This document shows, one piece after another, positions 8,705 to 17,833 of a DNA stretch of 64,000 nucleotides (within the stretch, counting starts at the first letter, position 1; every line of letters begins with the position of its first letter). Made by a program: the position numbers and the translations under genes. The stretch is taken from the NCBI RefSeq assembly GCF_036898465.1, contig NZ_JARUMJ010000001.1, positions 6,014,001 through 6,078,000 on the forward strand. The letters are read 5' to 3'. This DNA is from Streptomyces sp. B21-105 (lineage in GTDB: Bacteria; Actinomycetota; Actinomycetes; Streptomycetales; Streptomycetaceae). The notes beneath the pieces were generated by a model that saw only the letters and a program-made list of their open reading frames with translations, did not search any database and was not told the DNA's origin.

Positions 8705-9751
8705 ATGACCAGCCTGGAGCAGGCTCCCTCGAACGCCGGGCCGGACGGGTCCGCACCCCTTCTCGAAGTCCGCGACCTGCACGTGGAGTTCAAGATCCGC
8801 GACTCCGTGACCAAGGCGGTCAACGGCGTCAACTACAGCGTCAATGCGGGCGAGACGCTCGCCGTGCTCGGCGAGTCGGGCTCCGGCAAGTCCGTCACGG
8901 CGCAGGCCATCATGGGCATCCTGGACAGCCCTCCCGGACGGATCAGCAAGGGCGAGATCTTCTTCCAGGGCCAGGACATCCTGAGCCTGCCGGAGAGCGA
9001 GCGGCGCAAGCTGCGCGGCGCCAAGATGGCGATGATCTTCCAGGACGCGCTGTCGTCCCTCAACCCCGTGCTCTCCGTCGGCTTCCAGCTGGGCGAGATG
9101 TTCCGGGCCCACCAGGGGCTGTCCCGCAAGGACGCCAAGGCCAAGGCCATCGAGCTGATGGACCGGGTGCGCATACCCGCCGCGCGTCAGCGCGTCGGCG
9201 ACTACCCGCACCAGTTCTCCGGCGGCATGCGCCAGCGCATCATGATCGCCATGGCGCTGGCGATGGAACCGGACCTGATCATCGCCGACGAGCCGACCAC
9301 CGCGCTCGACGTGACGGTCCAGGCCCAGGTCATGGACCTGCTCGCGGAGTTGCAGCGCGAGTTCCAGATGGGTCTGATCCTCATCACCCACGACCTCGGC
9401 GTCGTCGCGGACGTGGCCGACAAGATCGCGGTCATGTACGCGGGCCGCATCGTGGAGACCGCGCCGGTGCACGAGCTGTACAAGCGCCCCGCGCACCCGT
9501 ACACCCGTGGCCTGCTGGACTCGATCCCGCGCCTGGACCAGAAGGGCCAGGAGCTGTACGCGATCAAGGGTCTGCCGCCCAACCTGCTGAACATCCCCGC
9601 CGGTTGCGCCTTCAACCCGCGCTGCCCCAAGGCACAGGACATCTGCCGTACGGAGGTCCCGGCGCTGCTTCCGGTGACCGAGGAGGACGGCACCGAGCTG
9701 GTCGGCCGAGGTTCGGCATGCCACTTCTGGAAGGAGACGATCCATGGCTGA
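8705..9751 (+). CDS. Oligopeptide ABC transporter ATP-binding protein, OppD type (first Opp operon)
   Basis: 348-residue ATPase that powers peptide import at the inner face of the membrane. Walker A is [10 protein letters not shown], the signature is FSGGMRQR, and Walker B is [12 protein letters not shown], with the switch histidine in ITHDLG. The C-terminal oligopeptide-transporter domain carries the Cys-rich [15 protein letters not shown] segment that binds an iron-sulfur cluster in structurally studied DppD/OppD proteins. An in-frame ATG at 8663 has no ribosome binding site, whereas 8705 is preceded by GAAGGTGA, so I prefer 8705. Its end overlaps the next start by 8 nt, indicating translational coupling. 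Confidence 0.93.
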   Translation: MTSLEQAPSNAGPDGSAPLLEVRDLHVEFKIRDSVTKAVNGVNYSVNAGETLAVLGESGSGKSVTAQAIMGILDSPPGRISKGEIFFQGQDILSLPESERRKLRGAKMAMIFQDALSSLNPVLSVGFQLGEMFRAHQGLSRKDAKAKAIELMDRVRIPAARQRVGDYPHQFSGGMRQRIMIAMALAMEPDLIIADEPTTALDVTVQAQVMDLLAELQREFQMGLILITHDLGVVADVADKIAVMYAGRIVETAPVHELYKRPAHPYTRGLLDSIPRLDQKGQELYAIKGLPPNLLNIPAGCAFNPRCPKAQDICRTEVPALLPVTEEDGTELVGRGSACHFWKETIHG

Positions 9752-10892
9752 GCTCAGCAAGAACGACGAGCGCCAGGACGCCACACCGAACGTCTCCGAG
9801 GTGGAGACCGTCGACGTGCAGTCGGAGACGGAGGCCGTCGCCGCGATCGAGGCCCCCGTCGAGCGCGGTGAGCCCATCCTCCAGGTCCGCAACCTCGTCA
9901 AGCACTTCCCGCTGACCCAGGGCATCCTGTTCAAGCGGCAGGTCGGCGCGGTCAAGGCCGTCGACGGCGTCTCCTTCGACCTCCACCAGGGCGAGACCCT
10001 CGGCATCGTCGGCGAGTCGGGCTGCGGCAAGTCGACCGTCGCCAAGCTCCTGATGAACCTGGAGCAGGCCACCGCCGGCGAGATCTTCTACAAGGGCCAG
10101 GACATCACCAAGCTGTCCGGGCGCGCCCTCAAGGCCGTCCGGCGCAACATCCAGATGGTGTTCCAGGACCCGTACACCTCCCTCAACCCGCGGATGACGG
10201 TGGGCGACATCATCGGGGAGCCGTACGAGATCCACCCCGAGGTGGCGCCGAAGGGCGACCGGCGTCGCAAGGTCCAGGAACTGCTGGACGTCGTCGGACT
10301 CAACCCGGAGTACATCAACCGGTACCCGCACCAGTTCTCCGGCGGCCAGCGCCAGCGCATCGGCATCGCACGCGGCCTCGCGCTCAACCCGGAGATCATC
10401 ATCTGCGACGAGCCGGTCTCGGCCCTGGACGTGTCGGTCCAGGCGCAGGTCATCAACCTGATGGAGCGACTGCAGGGCGAGTTCAACCTCTCCTACCTCT
10501 TCATCGCGCACGACCTGTCGATCGTCCGGCACATCTCCGACCGGGTCGGCGTGATGTACCTCGGCAAGCTCGCCGAGATCGGCTCCGACGAGCAGATCTA
10601 CGATCACCCGACGCACCCCTACACCCAGGCGCTGCTGTCGGCCGTGCCGGTGCCGGACCCGGCGGCCCGCGAGCACCGCGAGCGGATCATCCTGGCCGGT
10701 GACGTCCCCTCCCCGGCCAACCCGCCCTCGGGCTGCCGCTTCCGCACCCGCTGCTGGAAGGCCGAGGACAAGTGCGCGCAGGAGGCCCCGCTGCTCGCGA
10801 TCCCCGAGCGGTTCAAGGGCTCCGACACGCCGGCCGCCCATGAGTCGGCCTGTCACTTCGCCGAGGAGAAGGACGTCGTCCACGCGGCCTGA
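9744..10892 (+). CDS. Oligopeptide ABC transporter ATP-binding protein, OppF type (first Opp operon)
   Basis: 382-residue partner ATPase of the OppD-type protein. Walker A is [12 protein letters not shown], the signature [12 protein letters not shown], Walker [13 protein letters not shown], with a C-terminal Cys-containing [13 protein letters not shown] tail. Compared with its paralogue at 16485-17525 it has about 45 extra N-terminal residues (Glu/Val-rich, [14 protein letters not shown]). Bases 10121-10372 are identical to 16742-16993, far above the surrounding similarity, which suggests gene conversion. It is the last gene of the operon and is followed by a hairpin terminator. Confidence 0.93.
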   Translation: MAELSKNDERQDATPNVSEVETVDVQSETEAVAAIEAPVERGEPILQVRNLVKHFPLTQGILFKRQVGAVKAVDGVSFDLHQGETLGIVGESGCGKSTVAKLLMNLEQATAGEIFYKGQDITKLSGRALKAVRRNIQMVFQDPYTSLNPRMTVGDIIGEPYEIHPEVAPKGDRRRKVQELLDVVGLNPEYINRYPHQFSGGQRQRIGIARGLALNPEIIICDEPVSALDVSVQAQVINLMERLQGEFNLSYLFIAHDLSIVRHISDRVGVMYLGKLAEIGSDEQIYDHPTHPYTQALLSAVPVPDPAAREHRERIILAGDVPSPANPPSGCRFRTRCWKAEDKCAQEAPLLAIPERFKGSDTPAAHESACHFAEEKDVVHAA

Positions 10893-10919
10893 CGTCGAGC
10901 CGAGCGCTCACCCCCCGTC

Positions 10920-10956
10920 CGCGGCCTCCGGCAGCCCCGTGCTGCCGGAGGCCGCG
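10920..10956 (+). terminator. Terminator of the first Opp operon
   Basis: Perfect 16-bp inverted repeat (10920-10935 and 10941-10956) with a CCCGT loop, 28 nt after the OppF-type stop codon. Confidence 0.75.
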
Positions 10957-11016
10957 AACGTCGGCACCCGCACCCCGCCCCCACGCAAGGCCAAGGACGA
11001 CACCGAGGACGACACG

Positions 11017-11412
11017 ATGCTGCACCACGTCGAACTGTGGGTCCCCGATCTGTCCCGGGCGTCGAGGGAATGGGGCTGGCTGCTGGGCGGCCTCGGATAC
11101 GAGCTGTACCAGGACTGGGAGCGGGGCCGCAGCTGGCGGCTCGGCCCGACCTATCTCGTCGTCGAGCAGTCCCCGGCGATGCGGGACGACGGCGGCGGCC
11201 ACGACCGGCTGCGCCCCGGCCTCAACCATCTCGCGTTTCATGCCGCGAGCCGGTCGGATCTCGACGCGCTGGTGGCGCAGGGGCCCGCGCACGGCTGGAC
11301 GCCCCTGTTCGCCGAGCGGTACCCGCACGCGGGCGGCCCGGACCACTACGCGGCCTACCTGGAGAACTCCGACGGCTTCGAGGTCGAACTGGTGGCCCCC
11401 ACCCCCGCGTAA
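11017..11412 (+). CDS. VOC-fold (glyoxalase/bleomycin-resistance superfamily) protein
   Basis: 131-residue single-domain protein. It begins MLHHVELWVPDLSRA and contains GLNHLAFHAASRSDLDALV and the closing YLENSDGFEVELVAP, the two beta-alpha-beta-beta-beta halves of the VOC fold. The likely metal ligands are the early His of HHVEL, the His of NHLAFH and the Glu of FEVELV. The substrate cannot be told. The frame is open far upstream, but this ATG gives the family's normal N-terminus. It stands alone after the operon terminator, before a GC-rich gap. Confidence 0.85.
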   Translation: MLHHVELWVPDLSRASREWGWLLGGLGYELYQDWERGRSWRLGPTYLVVEQSPAMRDDGGGHDRLRPGLNHLAFHAASRSDLDALVAQGPAHGWTPLFAERYPHAGGPDHYAAYLENSDGFEVELVAPTPA

Positions 11413-11933
11413 CGCCCCGGCGGCAAGGCCAGAGCTCTCGCCCGCGCGCCCCGAGTAGCACCCCTCGGCACCAACGCCCGCGCCCTCCCCTCGCGCATCG
11501 CGCCCGAGCCACGGACGGCCCGGCCCGCGCCCGGCCAGCGTCCCGCGCGGGCCTTGTCCCAGGGCGCCCGCCTCCGCCCGCCGCGTCCCGCGCTCTTCGC
11601 CCGAGCCACGGACGGCCCAGGCCGCGCGCCCACCTCCGCCCGCCGCGCGGCCCGCGCGAGCCGGACCCCGGCCGCGCGTCCGCGTCCGAACGCCCGGTCT
11701 CCGCGCGCCAGCCCCACGTACCCCGCGCCGGCCGGTGCCCACGCATCCCGCCCGGGCTCGTCCCGCCTCCGCGCCTCCGTGTCTCGCGTGTTCGTTCGGG
11801 CGTCACGCTTCAGGTGTGTTCGTTGCGCCCGTACGGACGGGTGAAAGTGCGTCGAATCGCTTATGTGCCCATATCGCCTGGTAAAGGATCAGGGGACAAG
11901 GCGACAGGCGCGCAGTCAACGAGGAGGCATCCC
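11413..11933. other. GC-rich gap and leader region before the second Opp operon
   Basis: No supported gene in 521 bases. The first 370 bases are extremely GC-rich and low in complexity, which opens long meaningless frames on both strands. A 21-bp direct repeat starting CGCCCGAGCC occurs at 11501-11521 and 11599-11619. The last 130 bases are more ordinary and should hold the promoter. A GAGGAGG site lies at 11921-11927 before the next ATG. Confidence 0.7.
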
Positions 11934-13568
11934 ATGCGTGGAGCCACGCACGCCAAGTGGGTCGCATGCGCGGCCGCGGCAGCGCTCACGGCGACGGCCT
12001 GCGGCAGCGGGGGGAGCGACAGCGGCAGCGGCGACGGCGGCACGGTCCTCAGCTCCTCCTGGGGTGACCCGCAGAACCCGCTGGAGCCCGCCAACACCAA
12101 CGAGGTGCAGGGCGGCAAGGTCCTCGACATGGTCTTCCGCAGCCTCAAGCGGTACAACCCGGAGACCGGCGCGGCCGAGGACATGCTGGCCGAGAAGATC
12201 GACACCACGGACTCGCAGAACTTCACGATCACCGTCAAGGACGGCTGGACGTTCAGCAACGGCGAGAAGGTGACGGCGAAGTCGTTCGTCGACGCCTGGA
12301 ACTACGGCGCGAGCCTGAAGAACAACCAGAAGAACGCGTACTTCTTCGAGTACATCGACGGCTACACCGCCACCCACCCCGCCGAGGGCGGCAAGCAGAC
12401 CGCCGACACCCTCTCCGGGCTCAAGGTCGTCAACGACAAGACCTTCACCGTCAAGCTCACCCAGAAGTTCTCCACCTTCCCCGACACGCTGGGCTACCCC
12501 GCCTTCGCCCCGCTGCCGCAGTCCTTCTTCAGCGACCACGCCGGCTGGCTGGAGAAGCCGGTCGGCAACGGGCCGTACACCATCGCGTCCTACACCAAGG
12601 GCTCCCAGATGGAGCTGAAGAAGTGGGCGGACTACCCCGGCGAGGACAAGGCGCAGAACGGCGGGGTGACCCTCAAGGTCTACACCGACAACAACACCGC
12701 CTACACCGACCTGATGGCCGGCAACCTCGACCTGGTCGACGACGTGCCCGCGGCCCAGCTCAAGAACGTCAAGAACGACCTGGGCGACCGCTACCTCAAC
12801 ACCCCGGCCGGCATCATCCAGACCCTGGCGTTCCCGTTCTACGACAAGAAGTGGAACACCACCGGCTCGGACAAGGTCCGCACCGGCCTGTCCCGCGCGA
12901 TCGACCGCGAGCAGATCACCGACACGATCTTCCAGAAGACCCGCACCCCGGCCACCGACTGGACCTCCCCGGTGCTCGGCGAGGAAGGCGGCTTCAAGGC
13001 AGGCTTGTGCGGGGACGCCTGCGACTACGACCCCGCGGCCGCCAAGAAGCTCATCCAGGAGGGCGGCGGACTGCCCGGCGGCCAGGTGAAGATCAGCTAC
13101 AACGCGGACACCGGATCCCACAAGCAGTGGGTCGACGCGGTCTGCAACTCGATCAACAACGCCCTCGACAACGACAAGGCCTGCGTCGGCAACCCGGTCG
13201 GCACGTTCGCCGACTTCCGCAACCAGATCACCGACCGGAAGATGAGCGGCCCGTTCCGGGCGGGGTGGCAGATGGACTACCCCCTCATCCAGAACTTCCT
13301 CCAGCCGCTCTACTACACGAACGCGTCCTCCAACGACGGCAAGTGGTCGAACAAGGACTTCGACACGCTCGTCAACCAGGCGAACGCCGAGACCGACACC
13401 GCCAAGGCCGTGGAGACCTTCCAGAAGGCCGAGGAGGTCCTCCGCGACAACATGGCCGCCATCCCGCTCTGGTACCAGAACGGCAGCGCCGGCTACTCGG
13501 AGCGGCTCTCCAACGTCAAGCTCAACCCGTTCTCCGTCCCGGTGTACAACGAGATCAAGGTCAGCTGA
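11934..13568 (+). CDS. Oligopeptide ABC transporter solute-binding lipoprotein (second Opp operon)
   Basis: 544-residue peptide-binding lipoprotein paralogous to the one at 4929-6581; both begin MRGA..AKWVA and share a GAGGAGG site. The lipobox is ALTATAC (Cys about 23), followed by a Gly/Ser linker. Family landmarks include TITVKDGWTFSNGEKVTAKSF, the AIDREQITDTIF segment and MAAIPLWYQNG. Four internal cysteines (GLCGDACDYD, AVCNS, KACVGN) could form disulfides outside the cell; the first paralogue has one such pair (LCQSC). It sits only 6 nt from the permease gene, unlike the first operon. The ligand is probably an oligopeptide. Confidence 0.9.
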   Translation: MRGATHAKWVACAAAAALTATACGSGGSDSGSGDGGTVLSSSWGDPQNPLEPANTNEVQGGKVLDMVFRSLKRYNPETGAAEDMLAEKIDTTDSQNFTITVKDGWTFSNGEKVTAKSFVDAWNYGASLKNNQKNAYFFEYIDGYTATHPAEGGKQTADTLSGLKVVNDKTFTVKLTQKFSTFPDTLGYPAFAPLPQSFFSDHAGWLEKPVGNGPYTIASYTKGSQMELKKWADYPGEDKAQNGGVTLKVYTDNNTAYTDLMAGNLDLVDDVPAAQLKNVKNDLGDRYLNTPAGIIQTLAFPFYDKKWNTTGSDKVRTGLSRAIDREQITDTIFQKTRTPATDWTSPVLGEEGGFKAGLCGDACDYDPAAAKKLIQEGGGLPGGQVKISYNADTGSHKQWVDAVCNSINNALDNDKACVGNPVGTFADFRNQITDRKMSGPFRAGWQMDYPLIQNFLQPLYYTNASSNDGKWSNKDFDTLVNQANAETDTAKAVETFQKAEEVLRDNMAAIPLWYQNGSAGYSERLSNVKLNPFSVPVYNEIKVS

Positions 13569-13574
13569 CCCGCC

Positions 13575-14498
13575 GTGGGCCGGTATGTGATCCGGCGTCT
13601 GCTCCAGATGATTCCGGTGTTCATCGGGGCGACGCTGCTCATCTTCCTGATGGTGAACGTGATGGGCGACCCCATCGCCGGCCTGTGCGGTGACCGGCAG
13701 TGCGACCCGGCCACCGCCGCCCAGCTGAAGAAGGAGTTCGGCCTCGACAAGCCGGTGTGGCAGCAGTACCTGACCTACATGGGGAACGTCTTCACCGGAG
13801 ACTTCGGTACGGCGTTCAACGGCCAGCCGGTCACCGAGCTGATGTCGACGGCGTTCCCCGTCACCATCCGGCTGACCATCGTGGCGATCGTCTTCGAGAT
13901 CGTCATCGGCATCACCCTGGGCGTCGTGACGGGCCTGCGCCGGGGCCGGCCCGTCGACACCGGGGTCCTGCTGCTGACCCTCGTGGTGATCTCCGTCCCC
14001 ACCTTCGTCACCGGTCTGCTGCTGCAGCTGCTGCTCGGCGTGGAGTGGGGCTGGATCAAACCGTCCGTCTCCTCGGACGCCGAGTTCGGCGAACTGATCG
14101 TGCCGGGGCTGGTGCTGGCGTCCGTGTCGCTGGCGTACGTCACCCGGCTGACCCGCACCTCGATCGCCGAGAACAAGCGGTCCGACTACGTCCGCACGGC
14201 GATCGCCAAGGGGCTGCCGCGCCACCGGGTCGTCACCCGGCACCTGCTGCGCAACTCCCTCATCCCGGTGGTCACCTTCATCGGCACCGACATCGGGGCC
14301 CTGATGGGCGGCGCGATCGTCACCGAGCGCATCTTCAACATCCACGGCGTCGGCTTCCAGCTCTACCAGGGGATCCTCCGCCAGAACACCCAGACCGTCG
14401 TCGGCTTCGTGACCGTCCTCGTCCTGGTGTTCCTGGTGGCGAACCTGCTCGTCGACCTCCTGTACGCCGTACTCGACCCGAGGATCCGCTATGCCTGA
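13575..14498 (+). CDS. Oligopeptide ABC transporter permease, OppB type (second Opp operon)
   Basis: 307-residue permease with a GTG start 6 nt after the binding-protein stop. It opens MGRYVIRRLLQMIPVFIGAT, has a Cys-containing external loop (AGLCGDRQCDPAT), the EAA loop DYVRTAIAKGLPRHR, and closes with DLLYAVLDPRIRYA. It has about six membrane segments. Its end overlaps the next gene by 8 nt. Confidence 0.92.
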   Translation: MGRYVIRRLLQMIPVFIGATLLIFLMVNVMGDPIAGLCGDRQCDPATAAQLKKEFGLDKPVWQQYLTYMGNVFTGDFGTAFNGQPVTELMSTAFPVTIRLTIVAIVFEIVIGITLGVVTGLRRGRPVDTGVLLLTLVVISVPTFVTGLLLQLLLGVEWGWIKPSVSSDAEFGELIVPGLVLASVSLAYVTRLTRTSIAENKRSDYVRTAIAKGLPRHRVVTRHLLRNSLIPVVTFIGTDIGALMGGAIVTERIFNIHGVGFQLYQGILRQNTQTVVGFVTVLVLVFLVANLLVDLLYAVLDPRIRYA

Positions 14499-15501
14499 GC
14501 CGACGCCGGAGCATCATCTGCCGGGCGCGGGCCGCACACCGGAGGAGGGAGCCATCGCCGACACCGGCATGGGCGGGGCGATGGACCTCGCCACGGCGGA
14601 GGGCGAGACGCTGGAGAAGACCCCGGGCGACCCGCAGGGCTCCGGCCCGTCCGAGAAGGCCCGCTCCCTGTGGTCCGACGCCTGGCGGGACCTGCGCCGC
14701 AACCCCGTCTTCATCATCTCCGCCCTGGTCATCCTGTTCCTGGTGTTCATCTCCCTGTGGCCCGGGTCCATCACCTGGCTGAGCCCCCTCAAGTGCGACC
14801 TGTCCAAGGCCCAGGAAGGCTCCCGGCCCGGCCACCCCTTCGGCTTCGACGGTCAGGGCTGCGACGTCTACACACGCGTCGTCTACGGCGCCCGTACGTC
14901 CGTCACGGTCGGCGTCCTCGCCACCCTCGGCGTCGCGCTCTTCGGCAGCGTCCTCGGCGGACTCGCCGGGTTCTTCGGCGGGGCGTGGGACGCGGTCCTC
15001 TCCCGCATCACCGACGTCTTCTTCGCCATCCCCGTCGTCCTCGGCGGCCTCGTCCTGCTCTCCGTCGTCACCAGCAACACCGTCTGGCCCGTCATCGGGT
15101 TCATGGTGCTGCTCGGCTGGCCGCAGATCTCCCGCATCGCCCGCGGCTCGGTGATCACGGCCAAGCAGAACGACTACGTCCAGGCCGCCCGCGCCCTCGG
15201 CGCCTCCCACTCCCGGCTGCTGCTGCGGCACATCACGCCCAACGCGGTCGCTCCGGTGATCGTCGTCGCGACCATCGCGCTCGGCACGTACATCGCCCTG
15301 GAGGCGACCCTGTCCTACCTCGGCGTCGGCCTGAAGCCGCCCACCGTCTCCTGGGGCATCGACATCTCCGCCGCCTCCCCGTACATCCGCAACGCCCCGC
15401 ACGCCCTGCTGTGGCCCTCGGGCGCCCTGGCCGTCACGGTCCTGGCCTTCATCATGCTCGGCGACGCGGTCCGCGACGCCCTCGACCCGAAGCTGAGGTG
15501 A
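14491..15501 (+). CDS. Oligopeptide ABC transporter permease, OppC type (second Opp operon)
   Basis: 336-residue permease with a longer cytoplasmic N-terminus (about 75 residues) than its paralogue in the first operon. It has a first membrane segment near RNPVFIISALVILFLVF, the family motif PFGFDGQGCDVYTRVVYGAR, the EAA loop DYVQAARALGASHSR and the ending GDAVRDALDPKLR. It is translationally coupled to the upstream gene by an 8-nt overlap. Confidence 0.92.
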   Translation: MPEPTPEHHLPGAGRTPEEGAIADTGMGGAMDLATAEGETLEKTPGDPQGSGPSEKARSLWSDAWRDLRRNPVFIISALVILFLVFISLWPGSITWLSPLKCDLSKAQEGSRPGHPFGFDGQGCDVYTRVVYGARTSVTVGVLATLGVALFGSVLGGLAGFFGGAWDAVLSRITDVFFAIPVVLGGLVLLSVVTSNTVWPVIGFMVLLGWPQISRIARGSVITAKQNDYVQAARALGASHSRLLLRHITPNAVAPVIVVATIALGTYIALEATLSYLGVGLKPPTVSWGIDISAASPYIRNAPHALLWPSGALAVTVLAFIMLGDAVRDALDPKLR

Positions 15502-15508
15502 CGGGCGG

Positions 15509-16492
15509 ATGCTGCTCGAAGTGCGTGACCTGCACGTGGAGTTCCGCACCCGGGACGGGATCGCCCGGGCCGTCAACGGCGTCAGCTACGGCGTGGACGC
15601 GGGCGAGACGCTCGCCGTGCTCGGCGAGTCCGGGTCCGGCAAGTCCGTCACCGCCCAGGCGATCATGGGCATTCTCGACATGCCGCCCGGCCGCATCACC
15701 TCCGGCGAGATCCTCTTCCAGGGCAGAGACCTGCTGGGGCTCAAGGAGGACGAGCGCCGCAAGGTGCGGGGCGCCGAGATGGCCATGATCTTCCAGGACG
15801 CCCTGTCCTCCCTGAACCCCGTGCTGTCGGTCGGCGACCAGCTCGGCGAGATGTTCGTCGTGCACCGCGGAATGTCCCGGAAGGACGCGCGCACCAAGGC
15901 CGTCGAGCTGATGGACCGCGTCCGTATCCCGGCCGCCCGGGAACGCGTCAAGGACTACCCCCACCAGTTCTCCGGCGGCATGCGCCAGCGCATCATGATC
16001 GCGATGGCGATGGCCCTGGAACCGGCGCTCATCATCGCCGACGAACCGACCACCGCCCTCGACGTCACCGTCCAGGCCCAGGTCATGGACCTGCTCGCGG
16101 ACCTGCAGCGCGAGTACCACATGGGCCTCATCCTCATCACCCACGACCTCGGCGTGGTCGCGGACGTCGCCGACCGCATCGCCGTCATGTACGCGGGCCG
16201 CATCGTCGAGTCGGCCCCCGTGCACGACATCTACAAGGCGCCCGCCCACCCCTACACCCGCGGCCTGCTCGACTCCATCCCGCGGCTCGACCAGAAGGGC
16301 CAGGAGCTCTACGCCATCAAGGGCCTGCCGCCCAACCTCATGCACATCCCGCCCGGCTGCGCCTTCAACCCGCGCTGCCCGATGGCCCGGGAGGTGTGCC
16401 GCCGGGACGTCCCGCCGCTGTACGACGTCGACGACTCCGACGCGGACCGCGCCAGCGCCTGCCACTTCTGGAGGGAGTGCCTGCATGGCTGA
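15509..16492 (+). CDS. Oligopeptide ABC transporter ATP-binding protein, OppD type (second Opp operon)
   Basis: 327-residue ATPase beginning directly with [17 protein letters not shown]. Walker A is [10 protein letters not shown], the signature FSGGMRQR, Walker [13 protein letters not shown]. The C-terminal Cys cluster is [18 protein letters not shown]. It starts 7 nt after the permease stop and overlaps the next gene by 8 nt. Confidence 0.93.
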   Translation: MLLEVRDLHVEFRTRDGIARAVNGVSYGVDAGETLAVLGESGSGKSVTAQAIMGILDMPPGRITSGEILFQGRDLLGLKEDERRKVRGAEMAMIFQDALSSLNPVLSVGDQLGEMFVVHRGMSRKDARTKAVELMDRVRIPAARERVKDYPHQFSGGMRQRIMIAMAMALEPALIIADEPTTALDVTVQAQVMDLLADLQREYHMGLILITHDLGVVADVADRIAVMYAGRIVESAPVHDIYKAPAHPYTRGLLDSIPRLDQKGQELYAIKGLPPNLMHIPPGCAFNPRCPMAREVCRRDVPPLYDVDDSDADRASACHFWRECLHG

Positions 16493-17525
16493 GCCGATTC
16501 TGGAGGTCAGCGGGCTGGTCAAGCACTACCCGCTCACTCAGGGCATCCTCTTCAAGAAGCAGGTCGGCGCGGTGAAGGCCGTCGACGGGGTCGATCTGAC
16601 CCTGCACCGCGGCGAGACCCTCGGCATCGTCGGCGAGTCGGGCTGCGGCAAGTCGACCGTCGCCAAGATGCTGGTCAACCTGGAGAAGCCGACGGCCGGC
16701 GAGATCCGCTACCGGGGCGAGGACATCACCAAGCTGTCCGTGCGCGCCCTCAAGGCCGTCCGGCGCAACATCCAGATGGTGTTCCAGGACCCGTACACCT
16801 CCCTCAACCCGCGGATGACGGTGGGCGACATCATCGGGGAGCCGTACGAGATCCACCCCGAGGTGGCGCCGAAGGGCGACCGGCGTCGCAAGGTCCAGGA
16901 ACTGCTGGACGTCGTCGGACTCAACCCGGAGTACATCAACCGGTACCCGCACCAGTTCTCCGGCGGCCAGCGCCAGCGCATCGGCATCGCACGGGGGCTG
17001 GCCCTGCGCCCCGAGGTGATCGTCGCCGACGAGCCGGTGTCCGCGCTGGACGTGTCGGTGCAGGCGCAGGTGATCAACCTGCTGGACCGGCTGCAGAGCG
17101 AGTTCGAGCTGTCCTACCTCTTCATCGCCCACGACCTGTCGATCGTCCGGCACATCTCCGACCGGGTCGGCGTGATGTACCTCGGACGGATCGTGGAGAT
17201 CGGCCGTGACGCCGAGATCTACGACCACCCCACCCACCCGTACACCCAGGCCCTGCTGTCCGCGGTGCCCCTGCCGGACCCGGAGGCGCGCGAGCACCGG
17301 GAGCGGATCATCCTGGTGGGCGACGTGCCGTCGCCGACGAACATCCCCTCCGGCTGCCGCTTCCGCACCCGCTGCTGGAAGGCGCGGGAGCGCTGCGCGC
17401 TGGAGGTGCCGGCGCTGGCCGTCCCGGCGGAGTTCCGCCACGCCACGGGGCCCGAGGCGCACGACTCGGCGTGCCACTTCGCCGAGCTGAAACAGGTCGT
17501 CCCCCCGGAGGAACCACAGTCCTGA
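16485..17525 (+). CDS. Oligopeptide ABC transporter ATP-binding protein, OppF type (second Opp operon)
   Basis: 346-residue ATPase with Walker [13 protein letters not shown], signature [12 protein letters not shown] and Walker [13 protein letters not shown]. It lacks the N-terminal extension of the paralogue at 9744-10892. Its central 252 bp (16742-16993) are identical to that paralogue, while sequence on either side differs at many silent and some coding positions. It is the last gene of the operon, followed directly by an 11-bp tandem repeat and then a perfect palindromic terminator. Confidence 0.93.
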   Translation: MAEPILEVSGLVKHYPLTQGILFKKQVGAVKAVDGVDLTLHRGETLGIVGESGCGKSTVAKMLVNLEKPTAGEIRYRGEDITKLSVRALKAVRRNIQMVFQDPYTSLNPRMTVGDIIGEPYEIHPEVAPKGDRRRKVQELLDVVGLNPEYINRYPHQFSGGQRQRIGIARGLALRPEVIVADEPVSALDVSVQAQVINLLDRLQSEFELSYLFIAHDLSIVRHISDRVGVMYLGRIVEIGRDAEIYDHPTHPYTQALLSAVPLPDPEAREHRERIILVGDVPSPTNIPSGCRFRTRCWKARERCALEVPALAVPAEFRHATGPEAHDSACHFAELKQVVPPEEPQS

Positions 17526-17528
17526 CGG

Positions 17529-17627
17529 AGACCGGGCGGAGAGCGGGCGGAGAGCGGGCGGAGAGCGGGCGGACACCGGGCGGAGAGCGGGCGGACACCG
17601 GGCGGAGAGCGGGCGGACACCGGGCGA
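17529..17627. repeat. Nine-copy 11-bp tandem repeat
   Basis: Units alternate between AGAGCGGGCGG and ACACCGGGCGG (first unit AGACCGGGCGG, last unit ends in A). The array starts 4 nt after the stop codon of the second OppF-type gene. The 11-bp period is close to one helical turn. No gene lies within it. Confidence 0.95.
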
Positions 17628-17782
17628 GCCGGTGAGACCGCAGGTCTGACGTTGACCCGGCGGGCCGGCGCAACCGTACATTTGCGCAGCAACCGCGTTA
17701 ACACGCAGGCAACTTGGCCGACCCGATTCCGATATACGGACGCGTCAGGCTGACCGACGTACGGCCGTGCGGGTGCCGTAAG

Positions 17783-17810
17783 CGGGCCGGGGCGCATGCG
17801 CCCCGGCCCG
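17783..17810. terminator. Bidirectional terminator between the second Opp operon and the S9 peptidase gene
   Basis: A 28-bp perfect palindrome (centre GCATGC), followed on the plus strand by GTTTCTT. The flanking genes converge on it, so it can serve both. The rest of 17526-17833 holds the tandem repeat and no gene. Confidence 0.8.
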
Positions 17811-17833
17811 GTTTCTTGCGCGGGGGCCGCTGC

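Noticed and set aside
6704..10072. 1122-codon open frame antisense to the first Opp operon
   Set aside because: It is the complement of strongly supported transporter genes, with no start signals or domain motifs.
11222..11806. Minus-strand open frames in the gap between the Opp operons
   Set aside because: Low-complexity Arg/Gly/Ala translation without codon-position bias or ribosome binding sites.
17529..17627. CRISPR-like array
   Set aside because: Units are 11 bp and directly abutting without unique spacers, so this is a simple tandem repeat.
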